A DNA stretch of 64,000 nt from Deinococcus aetherius. Lineage in GTDB: Bacteria > Deinococcota > Deinococci > Deinococcales > Deinococcaceae. The DNA lies in the NCBI RefSeq assembly GCF_025997855.1, contig NZ_AP026561.1, forward strand, positions 124,001 through 188,000, in the 5' to 3' direction. Position 1 is the stretch's first letter. Each line of letters starts with the position of its first letter. A program made the translations under genes and the position numbers. Below the pieces are notes generated by a model. It had not been told where the DNA came from. It ran no database searches and saw only the letters and a list, made by a program, of their open reading frames with translations. Shown piece after piece: positions 48,782 through 60,568 of the stretch.

Positions 48782-49417
48782 ATGACCTCCCGCCCGCCGA
48801 CGCGGCGTGCCCCGCAGCAGGAGCGCAGCCGCCAGATGGTCGCCCGGCTCCTGGGCGCCGCCGCCCGGCTGTTCGCGGAGCGGGGGTACGAGGGGACGAC
48901 GACGAACCACATCGCCGAACACGCGGGGGTGTCGGTGGGGTCGCTCTACCAGTTCTTTCCCGACAAGGCGGCGCTCCTCGCCTCCCTCCAGGCGACGTGG
49001 ACGGGGCAGCTGCGGCTCGCCCTCGACGCGGTGCTGCGGGACGCGGCGAATCAACCCCTGGAGGACGTGATTGACCATGTGCTCGGGGTCCACACGCGGC
49101 TGAACGCCGACCCGCCCGGCCTGCTCGGGCTGCTGCTCGTCACGCCCTCGGCCACGTCGGAGCAGGAGAACGAGACGGTGAGGGCGGAGGTGCAGGGGCG
49201 GCTGGAGGGGATTCTGGAGGTGCGCGCCCCGGGGCTGGGCCCGGAGAGGCGCTCGGCAGTGGCGCGGATGAGCATTCACATCACCAATGGCCTGTACGTG
49301 CTCGGGGGGTCGGGCGGGGGAGCCGACCCCGCCGTCCGAGAGGAGGTGAGGGCCGCCCTCCTCGCCTACCTGCGGCCCATCGTGCGGGGCGTGGGCGAGG
49401 ACACGCCCGGGGGCTGA
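48782..49417 (+). CDS. TetR-family regulator
   Basis: 211 aa from ATG 48782. The N-terminal helix-turn-helix IAEHAGVSVGSLYQFFPDK (about residues 42-60) is typical of TetR; the C-terminal ligand domain is not assignable. It is divergent from the hydrolase/monooxygenase/SDR operon across 191 bp and probably represses it. Its 3' end overlaps the DMT transporter gene by 52 bp, tail to tail. Confidence 0.9.
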   Translation: MTSRPPTRRAPQQERSRQMVARLLGAAARLFAERGYEGTTTNHIAEHAGVSVGSLYQFFPDKAALLASLQATWTGQLRLALDAVLRDAANQPLEDVIDHVLGVHTRLNADPPGLLGLLLVTPSATSEQENETVRAEVQGRLEGILEVRAPGLGPERRSAVARMSIHITNGLYVLGGSGGGADPAVREEVRAALLAYLRPIVRGVGEDTPGG

Positions 49418-50301
49418 CGGCGCCCGCCCGTGACCACCGTGGCAACCCCCGCCGCCGCGATGACCGCCATTCCGACCAGGGTGAGCGCGTCGGGAACGTG
49501 GTGGAAGACGACCCAGCCCAGCAGCCCCGCCCACAACAGTTGCAGGTAGGTGACCGGGGAGATCAGGGAGGCGGGCGCGTAGCGGAAGCCCAGGGTCAGG
49601 AAGAAGTGCCCCACCCCTGCCGTGAGCCCGAGCGACAGGAACAGCAGGACATAGGTGAGCGTGAGCCCTTCGCCTCCCCAGAAAAAGGGCAGAAGCCCCC
49701 CGAAGATCAGCGTCCCCACGAGCGCCGAGTTGAACAGCAGGGTCAGGGGTTTCTCGGCGCTCAGGGTGCGCGACATGAGCTGGTAGCCGGTGTTCGACAG
49801 GGCGCCGAGCAGGGCGAAGACCACCCCGAGCGCGTCGAGGTTCCCCGTAGGCCGCGCGATCAGGAGAACGCCCGTGAACCCCAGCACGGCGAGCATGGCC
49901 CGCAGGGGCGTGAGGCGCTCGCCGAGCAGCGGCCCCGCGAGCAGCACCACCAGCAGCGGGGAGATGAACACGATGGCCGACGCCTCCGCCACGGGAAGGC
50001 GGTGCAGCGCCAGCCCCACGAACAGGCTCGTCGCCGCGAGGCACAGCGAGCGCAGGGCCACGGGGGCGGGGCGTGCGGGCGAGACGAGTTCCCGGCCCAT
50101 CCTGGGGGCGAGGATGGCCGTCATCAGCAGGAACTGCACCGCGTAGCGCGTCCAGGCGACGAGCGGCACGGGGTAATGCGCGGTGAGGTACTTCGTCGTG
50201 GTGTCGAGACAGGCGAACAGCAGCAGGGCGACCCCGTAGAGGGCCACACCGCGCAGCGGGCTCTTTCCCGTGGCCGCCGGGGTGCCGGTGACGGCGCTCA
50301 A
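49366..50301 (-). CDS. DMT-superfamily (EamA) transporter
   Basis: About 311 aa, ten predicted membrane helices in two EamA repeats (RLPVAEASAIVFISPLLVVLLAG ending the first, RYAPASLISPVTYLQLLWAG in the second; each quoted in part). Substrate unknown; metabolite export is common. The start at 50301 is TTG without a clear ribosome site; GTG 50247 is an alternative. Its promoter region faces the pca operon. Confidence 0.85.
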   Translation of the reverse strand: MSAVTGTPAATGKSPLRGVALYGVALLLFACLDTTTKYLTAHYPVPLVAWTRYAVQFLLMTAILAPRMGRELVSPARPAPVALRSLCLAATSLFVGLALHRLPVAEASAIVFISPLLVVLLAGPLLGERLTPLRAMLAVLGFTGVLLIARPTGNLDALGVVFALLGALSNTGYQLMSRTLSAEKPLTLLFNSALVGTLIFGGLLPFFWGGEGLTLTYVLLFLSLGLTAGVGHFFLTLGFRYAPASLISPVTYLQLLWAGLLGWVVFHHVPDALTLVGMAVIAAAGVATVVTGGRRQPPGVSSPTPRTMGRR

Positions 50302-50596
50302 GGGCGAGGGCTCCGCTCATCTGGGCCGGGCAGGATGGGGGGTGAACCTACGGAGACCGTCTGCATCGAAAGACCTCGCGGGACGCTGGAAGGCGGGGCC
50401 CGGAGCCCCGAACCCGCCTACCCTAACAGCGCCGGGAGGGCGGCGCCACAGCCCGTTCGCCAGTGACGAACATCTGGCTTCCGCCACGCCCACAGAATCT
50501 CTATCGTGGGCCTGACCATTCCCCCTCCGCCCCGGCGTGCTCCGCGCCGTTCCCAGTGGCCTCCCCTGCCCGGGGCGCCGGTCAAAGGAAGCTGCC
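50302..50596. promoter_or_regulatory. Divergent region upstream of the pca operon
   Basis: 295 bp with no gene. A small inverted repeat GTTCG (50455-50459)/CGAAC (50467-50471) could be an operator, and TATCGT at 50502-50507 a -10 box for pcaL. Both are weak calls. Confidence 0.35.
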
Positions 50597-51799
50597 ATGT
50601 CCACCCCCAGCACCCCCTCTGCCCCCGCCTCCCGCTTCGTCACCGTGGGGGACGTGACCCTGCATGTCCGCCGGGAGGGCGCCGCGACGGGCCTCCCCGC
50701 CGTCGTCTTCCTCAACTCGCTCGGCAGCGACCTGCGCATCTGGGACGAGGTGGTTCCCGCCGTTGCCGGGAGACATCCTGTGCTGCGCTACGACAAGCGC
50801 GGGCACGGCCTCTCCGACGCGCCCGCCGGGCCGTACTCCATCGGGGACCACGGCGGGGACCTCCTCGGGCTGCTGGACGCTCTGGGGATCGAGCGGGCCG
50901 TGCTCGTCGGCGTGTCCGTCGGCGGGATGATCGCGCTGGACCTCGCCGCGCGGGCCCCGGAGCGGGTGGCGGGCCTGCTCCTGTGCGACACGGGGGCGCG
51001 GATCGGGACCCCCCAGACGTGGGAGACGCGGATCGCGGGCGTGCGGCAGGAGGGTCTGGGTGCCATCGCGGACGGCATCCTCTCGCGCTGGTTCACGCCG
51101 GAGTTTTTCGAGACGCGGCCGGGCAACGTGCGGGGATGGCGCAACATGCTCACCCGCATATCGGCGGACGGGTATGTCGCCACCTGCGAGGCCATCCGGG
51201 ACGCGGACCTGCGCGATGCAGCCCGGAGTGTCCGCGTGCCCGCCGCCGTCCTGTGCGGTGACGCCGACCTCTCCACCCCACCCGAGGTGGGGCAGGAACT
51301 CGCCGCGCTGCTGGGGGCGCCCTTCCACCTCATCGAGAACTGCGGGCACCTGCCCTGTCTGGAGCGGCCAGCGGAGGTGGCCCGGCATCTGCTGGCCTTC
51401 CTCGACAGGCTCTTTCCACCGCCGGACGACCGCTACGAGCAGGGGATGCGGGTGCGGCGCTCGGTGCTGGGGGACGTGCATGTGGACCGGGCCACGGCGG
51501 GCGTCACCGACCTCGACCGGGACTTCCAGACCTTCATCACCGAGTACGCCTGGGGCGGGCCGTGGTCGCGGGGACACTTCGACACGCGCACCCGGCACCT
51601 GATCACCCTGGCCCTTCTCGCCGCCCTGCCGCGAGAACACGAACTCGCCATGCACCTGCGGGCGACCGGGAACACGGGCGTGAGCGAAGCGGACCTGCGT
51701 GAACTCTTCTTCCACGTCGCCGTCTACGCGGGGGTGCCCGTCGCCAACCGCGCCCTGGGGCTCGCCAAACAGGCACTCGCCGAAAGGAATGACTCATGA
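50597..51799 (+). CDS. pcaL: PcaL: enol-lactone hydrolase/carboxymuconolactone decarboxylase fusion
   Basis: 400 aa from ATG 50597 (AAAGGAAG upstream). Residues 1 to about 270 are an alpha/beta hydrolase (LVGVSVGGMIALD nucleophile, CGHLPCLERP His) equal to PcaD; residues about 275-400 are the PcaC decarboxylase (EYAWGGPWSRGHFDTRTRHLI as landmark, in part). The fused enzyme turns 4-carboxymuconolactone into 3-oxoadipate via the enol-lactone. Such PcaL fusions are known from actinobacteria. First gene of the operon. Confidence 0.93.
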   Translation: MSTPSTPSAPASRFVTVGDVTLHVRREGAATGLPAVVFLNSLGSDLRIWDEVVPAVAGRHPVLRYDKRGHGLSDAPAGPYSIGDHGGDLLGLLDALGIERAVLVGVSVGGMIALDLAARAPERVAGLLLCDTGARIGTPQTWETRIAGVRQEGLGAIADGILSRWFTPEFFETRPGNVRGWRNMLTRISADGYVATCEAIRDADLRDAARSVRVPAAVLCGDADLSTPPEVGQELAALLGAPFHLIENCGHLPCLERPAEVARHLLAFLDRLFPPPDDRYEQGMRVRRSVLGDVHVDRATAGVTDLDRDFQTFITEYAWGGPWSRGHFDTRTRHLITLALLAALPREHELAMHLRATGNTGVSEADLRELFFHVAVYAGVPVANRALGLAKQALAERNDS

Positions 51800-52533
51800 C
51801 CGCCGACCAGCCGACCGACCGGCCCCGTCCGCGCCTGCGCACCCTCGACCCGGCCGTCCACCCCGCCTACCTCCACGAGGCCTACACCAGCAGCGTGAAG
51901 CGGGCGCCCCACGAGTTGCTGATCCCCCTGCCGCACACCCTGGCGGACGACACCGGGCCCGTCTTCGGCGTAGGCCGCATCCAGCCCGACGACAACGACA
52001 CCACCCGCAACGCCCGGGTGAACGGCGAGCCGCTGGGTGAACGCATCATCGTGCGGGGGCGGCTGCTCGACTCCTCGGGGCAGCCGGTGCGCGGGGCATT
52101 GATCGAGACGTGGCAGGCGAACGCGGCGGGGCGCTATGTCCACACGCGGGACCAGCACGCGGCGCCCCTCGACCCCAACTTTACGGGGACGGCGCGGATG
52201 CTGACCGACGAGGACGGGGAATACCAACTCGTCTCCATCAAGCCCGGCGCGTACCCCTGGCGCAACCACCCCAACGCCTGGCGCCCGGCGCACATCCACT
52301 TCAGCGTGTTCGGCCGGAACTTCTCGCAGCGCCTCGTGACCCAGATGTACTTCCCAGGCGATCCCCTGCTCGCCTACGACCCCATCTACGGTGGCATCCC
52401 CGACGAGAAGGGGCGGCGGCGGCTGATCTCGCGCTTCGACCTGAGCCTCACGCAGCCCGAGTGGGCGCTGGGCTACCGTTTCGACCTCGTGCTGGGGGGC
52501 GACGCGCAGACGCCCTGGGAGGAGGCGCACTGA
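51796..52533 (+). CDS. pcaH: Protocatechuate 3,4-dioxygenase beta subunit
   Basis: 245 aa, near the usual 240. It carries the Fe(III) site: tyrosines in [12 protein letters not shown] and [10 protein letters not shown] and the two histidines in RPAHIHFSV, as in intradiol dioxygenases. With PcaG it cleaves protocatechuate to 3-carboxy-cis,cis-muconate. ATG overlaps the pcaL stop (ATGA); the stop shares a base with the pcaG start. Confidence 0.96.
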   Translation: MTADQPTDRPRPRLRTLDPAVHPAYLHEAYTSSVKRAPHELLIPLPHTLADDTGPVFGVGRIQPDDNDTTRNARVNGEPLGERIIVRGRLLDSSGQPVRGALIETWQANAAGRYVHTRDQHAAPLDPNFTGTARMLTDEDGEYQLVSIKPGAYPWRNHPNAWRPAHIHFSVFGRNFSQRLVTQMYFPGDPLLAYDPIYGGIPDEKGRRRLISRFDLSLTQPEWALGYRFDLVLGGDAQTPWEEAH

Positions 52534-53165
52534 TGCCGCTGAGCCCCGAGACCTCCAACATCCCCGCCGAAGACTTCGGGCCCTCGCCCAGCCAGACGGT
52601 CGGGCCGTACTTCCACCAGGGGCTCGTCTTCGGGCAGGGCCTCGTCCACGGGGAGGAGAACGTGATGGTCTCCCCCACCAGCCCGGCGGCGGGCGAGCGC
52701 GTCACCCTGCGCGGGCGGGTGCTCGACGGGGACGGCCAGCCCGTGCCGGACGCCCTCGTCGAGGTGTGGCAGGCCGACGCGAACGGGCGTTACCCCCACC
52801 CCGCCGACCCCGAGCACGCGCAGGCCGACCCGCACTTCCGGGGTTTCGGGCGCTCGGACACGCGGCGTCCCGGCGACACGTTCGTCTTTCACACGGTCAA
52901 GCCGGGGGCCGTCGTCCGGCCCGGTCAGCCCACCCTCGCCCCACACCTGCAACTGTGGGTGGGAATGCGGGGCCTGCTGACGCACACCATGACGCGCGTT
53001 TTCCTCGGGGACGAGGACAACTCGGCGGACCCGGTGTTTGCCAGCATTCCGGCAGAACGGCGGCACACCCTCCTCGCGCGGCGGGAGGAGACGCCGGGGG
53101 GGACGGTGTACCACTTCGACATCCGAATGCAGGGGCCGGACGAGACGGTGTTTTTCGATGTGTGA
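52533..53165 (+). CDS. pcaG: Protocatechuate 3,4-dioxygenase alpha subunit
   Basis: 210 aa from the ATG in TGATG shared with the pcaH stop. The [12 protein letters not shown] start and [18 protein letters not shown] are typical of PcaG. The alpha subunit lacks the iron histidines (a [13 protein letters not shown] segment stands in place of the HxH strand), as expected for its structural, substrate-shaping role. Confidence 0.95.
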   Translation: MPLSPETSNIPAEDFGPSPSQTVGPYFHQGLVFGQGLVHGEENVMVSPTSPAAGERVTLRGRVLDGDGQPVPDALVEVWQADANGRYPHPADPEHAQADPHFRGFGRSDTRRPGDTFVFHTVKPGAVVRPGQPTLAPHLQLWVGMRGLLTHTMTRVFLGDEDNSADPVFASIPAERRHTLLARREETPGGTVYHFDIRMQGPDETVFFDV

Positions 53166-53174
53166 GGCGGGGGC

Positions 53175-54520
53175 GTGAGCTTCACTCCCCTCGACTCCAC
53201 CCTGTACGGCCCGTTGTTCTCCTGCCCGCCCGTCTCGGAGCTGTTCAGCGATGCCCGGCAACTGGGATACATGGTGGAGGTGGAGGCAGCGCTGGCAGCA
53301 GCCCAGGGTCGCCTCGGCGTCATCCCCGCCGGGGCAACGGAGGCAATCACACAGGGGGCGGTCACGTTCCAGCCCGACTTTTTAAAGCTGCGAGAGGGGG
53401 TCGCCCAGGACGGCTTTCCCATCATCGCCCTACTCGCCCAGCTTCGCGCCGCTCTTCCCGACGAGGCCGCCGAGTTCGTCCACTGGGGCGCGACGACGCA
53501 GGACATCATGGACACGGCGCTCGTCCTGACGCTGCGGGACGCGCTGGAGGTGATGGAGGGGTCACTGCGGCTCCTGATCGAGCGGCTGGCCGGGCGGGCG
53601 GACGAGCATCGCCACACCCTGATGGCCGGGCGCACCCACTCGCAGCAGGCCCTGCCCATGACCTTCGGGCTGAAGGTGGCGGGGTGGCTCGCGCCCCTGA
53701 TTCGTCACCTCCAACGCCTCCGGGAACTCCGCCCGCGCCTCCTCGTCGTCCAGTTCGGCGGGGCGGCGGGGACGCTGGCGGCGCTGGGGGGAGACGGGCT
53801 GCGGGTGCGGGCGGAACTCGCGCGGGAGTTGCGGCTGGGCGAACCGCCGCTGCCCTGGCACACCGGGCGAGACAACCTCGCCGAGCTGGCCGGGTGGCTC
53901 TCGGGCGTCACGGGCAGCCTGGGCAAGCTGGGCCAGGACATCATCCTCCTCGCCCAGTCGGAGGTCGCCGAGGTGCGCGAGTCGGGCGACCGGGCGCGGG
54001 GCGGGTCGAGCACGATGCCGCAGAAGAGCAACCCCATCGGAAGCGAACTCCTCGTCGCCGCCGCCCGAATGAACGCGACGCTGCTCTCCGGGGTCCACCA
54101 GGCGATGATTCAGGAGCACGAGCGGGGCACCCACGGCTGGCAACTGGAGTGGCTCAACCTGCCGCAGATGGTCGGGCTGACGGCGGCCAGCTTGGAGCGG
54201 GCGGCGGGGCTGACGGCGGACCTCTTCGTGGACGAGGCGCGGATGGAGGAGAATATCCGGCGGTCCGGCGGGCTGATGATGGCAGAGGCGATCACCTTTG
54301 CCCTCGCCGGGCCCCTCGGGCGGCAACGGGCCAAGGCGCTCGTGAAGGAGGCCGTGCCCGTCGCCATCCAGGAACGCCGTCCCCTCGTGGACGTGCTGCG
54401 CGAGCGGGTGGACGCCCCCGTGGACTGGGATGCCCTCACCGAGCGGCACTATCTGGGGACGACGAACGACATGATCGACGCGGTGCTGAAAAGCGCCGCC
54501 GAACACACCGGGAGAACTCC

Positions 54521-54524
<4 letters not shown>
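53175..54524 (+). CDS. pcaB: 3-Carboxy-cis,cis-muconate cycloisomerase
   Basis: 449 aa, fumarase/aspartase superfamily. The signature [16 protein letters not shown] near residue 277 and [16 protein letters not shown] near 96 are intact. It lactonises carboxymuconate to 4-carboxymuconolactone. GTG start 9 bp after pcaG; its TGA overlaps the pcaF GTG. Confidence 0.95.
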
Positions 54525-57168
<2,644 letters not shown>

Positions 57169-57253
57169 GGCGGAGGGGATCGCGGGGGCTTGTGGTGGCC
57201 TCTTCGACCCGCGTTCCGTGCCTGCGCCCGGCCGTCCGGCGGGTGGCAGCGGG

Positions 57254-57259
57254 TAGTGT
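57254..57259 (+). promoter_or_regulatory. Possible -10 element of a leaderless regulator
   Basis: TAGTGT lies 5 nt before ATG 57265. GAGGA in between could also act as a very close ribosome site, so the call is weak. Confidence 0.4.
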
Positions 57260-57264
57260 GAGGA

Positions 57265-57915
57265 ATGCCGCCCGACTCCACCACGCTCGTTGTCCACGAC
57301 CCGGAGCAGGCTGCTTTTCTGGTGGACGCCACGCGCAAGCGGCTCCTCGCCCCCTTTCTCGGCCGGGAGCGAACGGTGCGCGAGGCGGCGGTGGAGTTGA
57401 GGGAAAAGCCCAGCGGGATGAGCTACTGGGTGGGGCGGATGCTCGACCTCGGCCTGCTGCGCGAGGCGGGCACCCGGAGGGAGCGGGGCAGGTCCGTCCG
57501 GCTCTACCGCTCGGCGGCCGACGTCTTTCACATCCCCTTCGAGGTCATCCCCGGCGACGCCTTTCTGCTCGCGCGGCAGCAGACCTTCGGCCCACGCTGG
57601 GACGCTTTCCTGCACAGCGTCGCGCGGGTGTGGCAGCAGCATTTTCCCGACGGCCACGCGACCTTCGCGCGTGACGAGTTCGGCACTCCCCGCACCGAGT
57701 TTCGCCTCCCGCCGCTCGACCCCGTCCGGGAGGCGAACCCGGAGCCGATCATCCTGAACACCTGGCGGGCCCTCCCACTCGACACCCAGGCGGCGGTCCG
57801 CCTCTTCAACGAACTCACCGACCTCCGCGAACGCTACGAACGCGAGGCCCACGAGCGCGGTTACCCCCGCACCTTCCTCCTGCACCTGGGCCTGGTCGAG
57901 GAGGCGCGGTATTAA
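57265..57915 (+). CDS. Winged-helix (ArsR-like) regulator
   Basis: 216 aa. Residues about 20-85 form a helix-turn-helix with wing ([22 protein letters not shown], in part, then [13 protein letters not shown]); the long C-terminal part is unassigned. It follows the pca operon on the same strand after 96 bp and may regulate it, though this is not shown. Confidence 0.78.
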   Translation: MPPDSTTLVVHDPEQAAFLVDATRKRLLAPFLGRERTVREAAVELREKPSGMSYWVGRMLDLGLLREAGTRRERGRSVRLYRSAADVFHIPFEVIPGDAFLLARQQTFGPRWDAFLHSVARVWQQHFPDGHATFARDEFGTPRTEFRLPPLDPVREANPEPIILNTWRALPLDTQAAVRLFNELTDLRERYEREAHERGYPRTFLLHLGLVEEARY

Positions 57916-58244
57916 GCAAGAAAGGCGCGCCGCCGCGTCCCCAACCCATTCCAGGACGGCCCTCCCGGCTTCATGAACGGCAGGGCAACTCACGACCCCC
58001 CTTCCCTGCGGTGAGCGCGTCCCCTCGCCCGGCCAGGGCACCTGAACCTGCCCCATTTTACGGCCCGGTCTAGAGACCCCGACGGGCTGAGAGGCTGGGG
58101 GCCGCCTCGCCTTCCCCGTGACCTTCATCCAGCTTTTATCGTCGCGCGTGCGTGCATCCACCGGCTCAACCCGTGCGTTGTGTGTGGGTGAAGGCGGCAC
58201 GGCGGGAGCTGCCCTTTCCAAATTCACCCCGCACGGGAGATACC
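57916..58244. promoter_or_regulatory. Intergenic region with possible ECF-type promoter
   Basis: 329 bp without a gene. TGAACC (58043-58048), 17 bp, then CGGTCT (58066-58071) resembles an ECF -35/-10 pair, and GGTCT-AG-AGACC (58067-58078) is a small palindrome overlapping it. It lies 167 bp upstream of the first lipoprotein gene. Weak evidence. Confidence 0.3.
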
Positions 58245-59090
58245 ATGTCGAACTCCATTCGCGTTCTGAGCCTGACCGTCCTGTCCGCCGCCCTGGTCGC
58301 CTGCACGCCCAACCTGGCCGTGCCCCAGCCCAGCGAGGCGCCCCGGGGCCGCACCGTGTACGGCGTGAGCAGCGCCAACCAACTCGTGCGCTTCGGCAGC
58401 GAGAATTCCGGCACCAGCCTCACCACGCGGGCCATCACGGGCCTGGGGGGAGGCGAGAGCATCGTCGGCATCGACTTCGGCCCCGGCCCCGGCCCGTCGG
58501 CAGGGCTCCTGTACGCGGTGGGCAGCTCCAGCCGTATCTACACCCTGAACCCCGAGACGGGCACGGCGACGCCGGTCGGCACGGCGCCTTTTACCCCGGC
58601 CCTGAGCGGAACGTTCTTCGGGGTGGACTTCAACCCGGTGCCCAACCGGATGCGGACGCACAGCGACGCCGAGCAGAACCTGCGCCTGAATCAGGAGACG
58701 GGGGCGCTGGCGGCGGTGGACGGCACGCTGCGCTATGTGGACGGCGACGTGGCAGCCGGGCAGAACCCCGCCCTCGTGGGCACCGCGTACACGAATTCGG
58801 TGGCGGGCGCGACGAGCACGACCCTGTTCGCCCTCGACGCGGCGCGCGACGCCCTCGTGATCGTCAACCCGCCGAACGAGGGGCTGCTGAACACGGTGGG
58901 TGCCCTGGGCCTGGACATCTCGGAGAACGCGGGCTTCGACATCACGCCGCAGGGCACCGCCTTCGCGGCCCTGACCCCGGTGGGCGGGGGGGCCTCGACG
59001 CTGTACACGCTCGACCTGAAGACCGGGCGCGCCTCCGCCCTCGGCGCGGTCGGCGACGTCACCCTGCGCGGCATCGCCGTCGCCCCCTGA
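58245..59090 (+). CDS. DUF4394-type lipoprotein
   Basis: 281 aa from ATG 58245 (GGGAGA upstream). Lipoprotein signal with lipobox ALVAC (Cys20), then a beta-propeller-like DUF4394 region ([22 protein letters not shown], in part; [20 protein letters not shown]). No known activity for the family. It is the first of five co-oriented genes that include a sigma/anti-sigma pair. Confidence 0.85.
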   Translation: MSNSIRVLSLTVLSAALVACTPNLAVPQPSEAPRGRTVYGVSSANQLVRFGSENSGTSLTTRAITGLGGGESIVGIDFGPGPGPSAGLLYAVGSSSRIYTLNPETGTATPVGTAPFTPALSGTFFGVDFNPVPNRMRTHSDAEQNLRLNQETGALAAVDGTLRYVDGDVAAGQNPALVGTAYTNSVAGATSTTLFALDAARDALVIVNPPNEGLLNTVGALGLDISENAGFDITPQGTAFAALTPVGGGASTLYTLDLKTGRASALGAVGDVTLRGIAVAP

Positions 59091-59184
59091 CGTGCGCCGG
59101 GTGGGCGGCCCTGTCCCCACCCGCGCCACCTCCTGAGCCGCTCAAGCCTTTCGCCGCCGCCACCCACGCTCCCGGAGGTTTTCC

Positions 59185-59928
59185 ATGTCCCTGCATCCCC
59201 GACTGTGGTTCCGTTCCGTCCTCGCCGCCTCGCTCGCCCTGTCGCTCGCCGCCTGCGGTGCGGGCGTCCCCACTCCTCAGAACGAGGCACCGACCGGCCG
59301 CGTCACAGACGCCGAGGTCACCTCGCAGGGTCTGCTGGACTTTCTGGTGGGACCGACCACCACCGATGCGCGCGACGACGCCACGGCCACCGAGACCGGG
59401 CGCACCATCCTCATCCTGGTGCTGGGCAACGACCGGGGGCGCAACCTGAGCGTCGCGGCGCTCGGACGGGCCGCGAACGGCACCGTCACCCTCGACGGGG
59501 CGCGGGTGCAGTACCGCCCGAACGACGGCTTTACCGGCACCGACACGTTCACGTACACGGCGGCGGGCGAGCGCGGCCAGGACACCGCCACCGTGACCGT
59601 GAACGTCCTGCCGCGCAATCCAGAGGCGCCCACCGCGAACGACGACACCGCCCAAACGGCCGCGAACACGCCCGTCGGCATCGCCGTGCTGGCGAACGAC
59701 ACCGACCCGGACCGCGACCCCCTCACCGTGCTGAGCGCGTCCCAGCCCGCCAACGGCACGGCCGAGGTCGTCTTCAACGGCTTCACCGGGCGCTCGGAGG
59801 CCGTGAAGTACACGCCCAACCCGGGCTTCACCGGCACGGACACCTTCACCTACCAGATGAGCGACAGCGACGGTTTCAACGAGGGTGACGGTGGGGACAC
59901 CGCCACCGTCACCGTCACCGTTCGCTAG
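59185..59928 (+). CDS. Lipoprotein with cadherin/Ig-like tandem domains
   Basis: 247 aa, strong CGGAGG upstream of ATG. Lipobox SLAAC (Cys24). Two Big_9/VCBS-type Ig-like domains (about 60-140 and 145-247), each ending with FTGTDTFTY and an acidic, probably calcium-binding, segment such as NDTDPDRDPLTV. Likely a surface adhesion or structural protein. A terminator follows. Confidence 0.85.
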   Translation: MSLHPRLWFRSVLAASLALSLAACGAGVPTPQNEAPTGRVTDAEVTSQGLLDFLVGPTTTDARDDATATETGRTILILVLGNDRGRNLSVAALGRAANGTVTLDGARVQYRPNDGFTGTDTFTYTAAGERGQDTATVTVNVLPRNPEAPTANDDTAQTAANTPVGIAVLANDTDPDRDPLTVLSASQPANGTAEVVFNGFTGRSEAVKYTPNPGFTGTDTFTYQMSDSDGFNEGDGGDTATVTVTVR

Positions 59929-59943
59929 CCGGGAGGGTGGGGA

Positions 59944-59968
59944 GGGCGGCACCGATCTGCCGCCCTTT
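59944..59968 (+). terminator. Terminator after the Ig-like lipoprotein gene
   Basis: GGGCGGCA (59944-59951) and TGCCGCCC (59958-59965) are perfect 8-bp arms with a 6-nt loop followed by TTT. It separates the lipoprotein genes from the sigma-factor unit. Confidence 0.75.
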
Positions 59969-60031
59969 CCATGCCTTCTGGGGGAGGGCCGCCCCCTGAC
60001 CACCGCGCCGTTTAGGATGAAGCCGCCCAGG

Positions 60032-60568
60032 ATGAACACAGACATGGAAGAGGCTTTGCTCGTTCGCCTCGGGCGCGGCGACGAGCGCGCACTGGACGAG
60101 CTGTACGCATTGCTGAGCGGCAAGGTGTTCACCCTCGCGTGCCACATGCTGCAAAGCCGGGAGGAGGCCGAGGAGGTGCTGCAAGACACGTTCCTGAAAC
60201 TGCACCGCCACGCGGGGGGCTACCGCCCGGAGGGAGACTCGGCGCGTGCCTTCGTGTACGCCATCGCCCGCAACGACTGCCTGTCGCGCCTGCGGGCCCG
60301 CAGGAGCCGCCCGGTGGCGGGCGAGTGGGACGTGCATGATCCCGCCACGCCCCTGAGTGCGCCGCACACCGACGCGCTGCACACCGCGACCGTGCGTCAG
60401 GCGCTCGGCCAGCTCGCGCCCCCCGACCGCGAGTTGCTGGAGGGGTCCTTTTTTCACGGGTACAGCCACCCCGAGCTGGCCGAGCGCAGCGGTCTGCCGC
60501 TGGGCACCGTGAAAAGCCGCCTGCGCCGCGCGCTGCTCAGCCTGCGCGACTACCTGGGGGACCCGTGA
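60032..60568 (+). CDS. ECF-family RNA polymerase sigma factor
   Basis: About 178 aa. Region 2 (QSREEAEEVLQDTFLKLHRHAG with the following AFVYAIARNDCLSRLR) and region 4 (GYSHPELAERSGLPLGTVKSRLRRAL, in part) are clear. The start is uncertain: ATG at 60017, 60032 or 60044. Its stop overlaps the anti-sigma GTG (GTGA), the classic sigma/anti-sigma coupling. Confidence 0.92.
   Translation: MNTDMEEALLVRLGRGDERALDELYALLSGKVFTLACHMLQSREEAEEVLQDTFLKLHRHAGGYRPEGDSARAFVYAIARNDCLSRLRARRSRPVAGEWDVHDPATPLSAPHTDALHTATVRQALGQLAPPDRELLEGSFFHGYSHPELAERSGLPLGTVKSRLRRALLSLRDYLGDP

Noticed and set aside
52766..54520. Long N-terminal extension of the thiolase frame
   Set aside because: It runs through pcaG and pcaB in another frame; the thiolase begins at GTG 54521, coupled to the pcaB stop.
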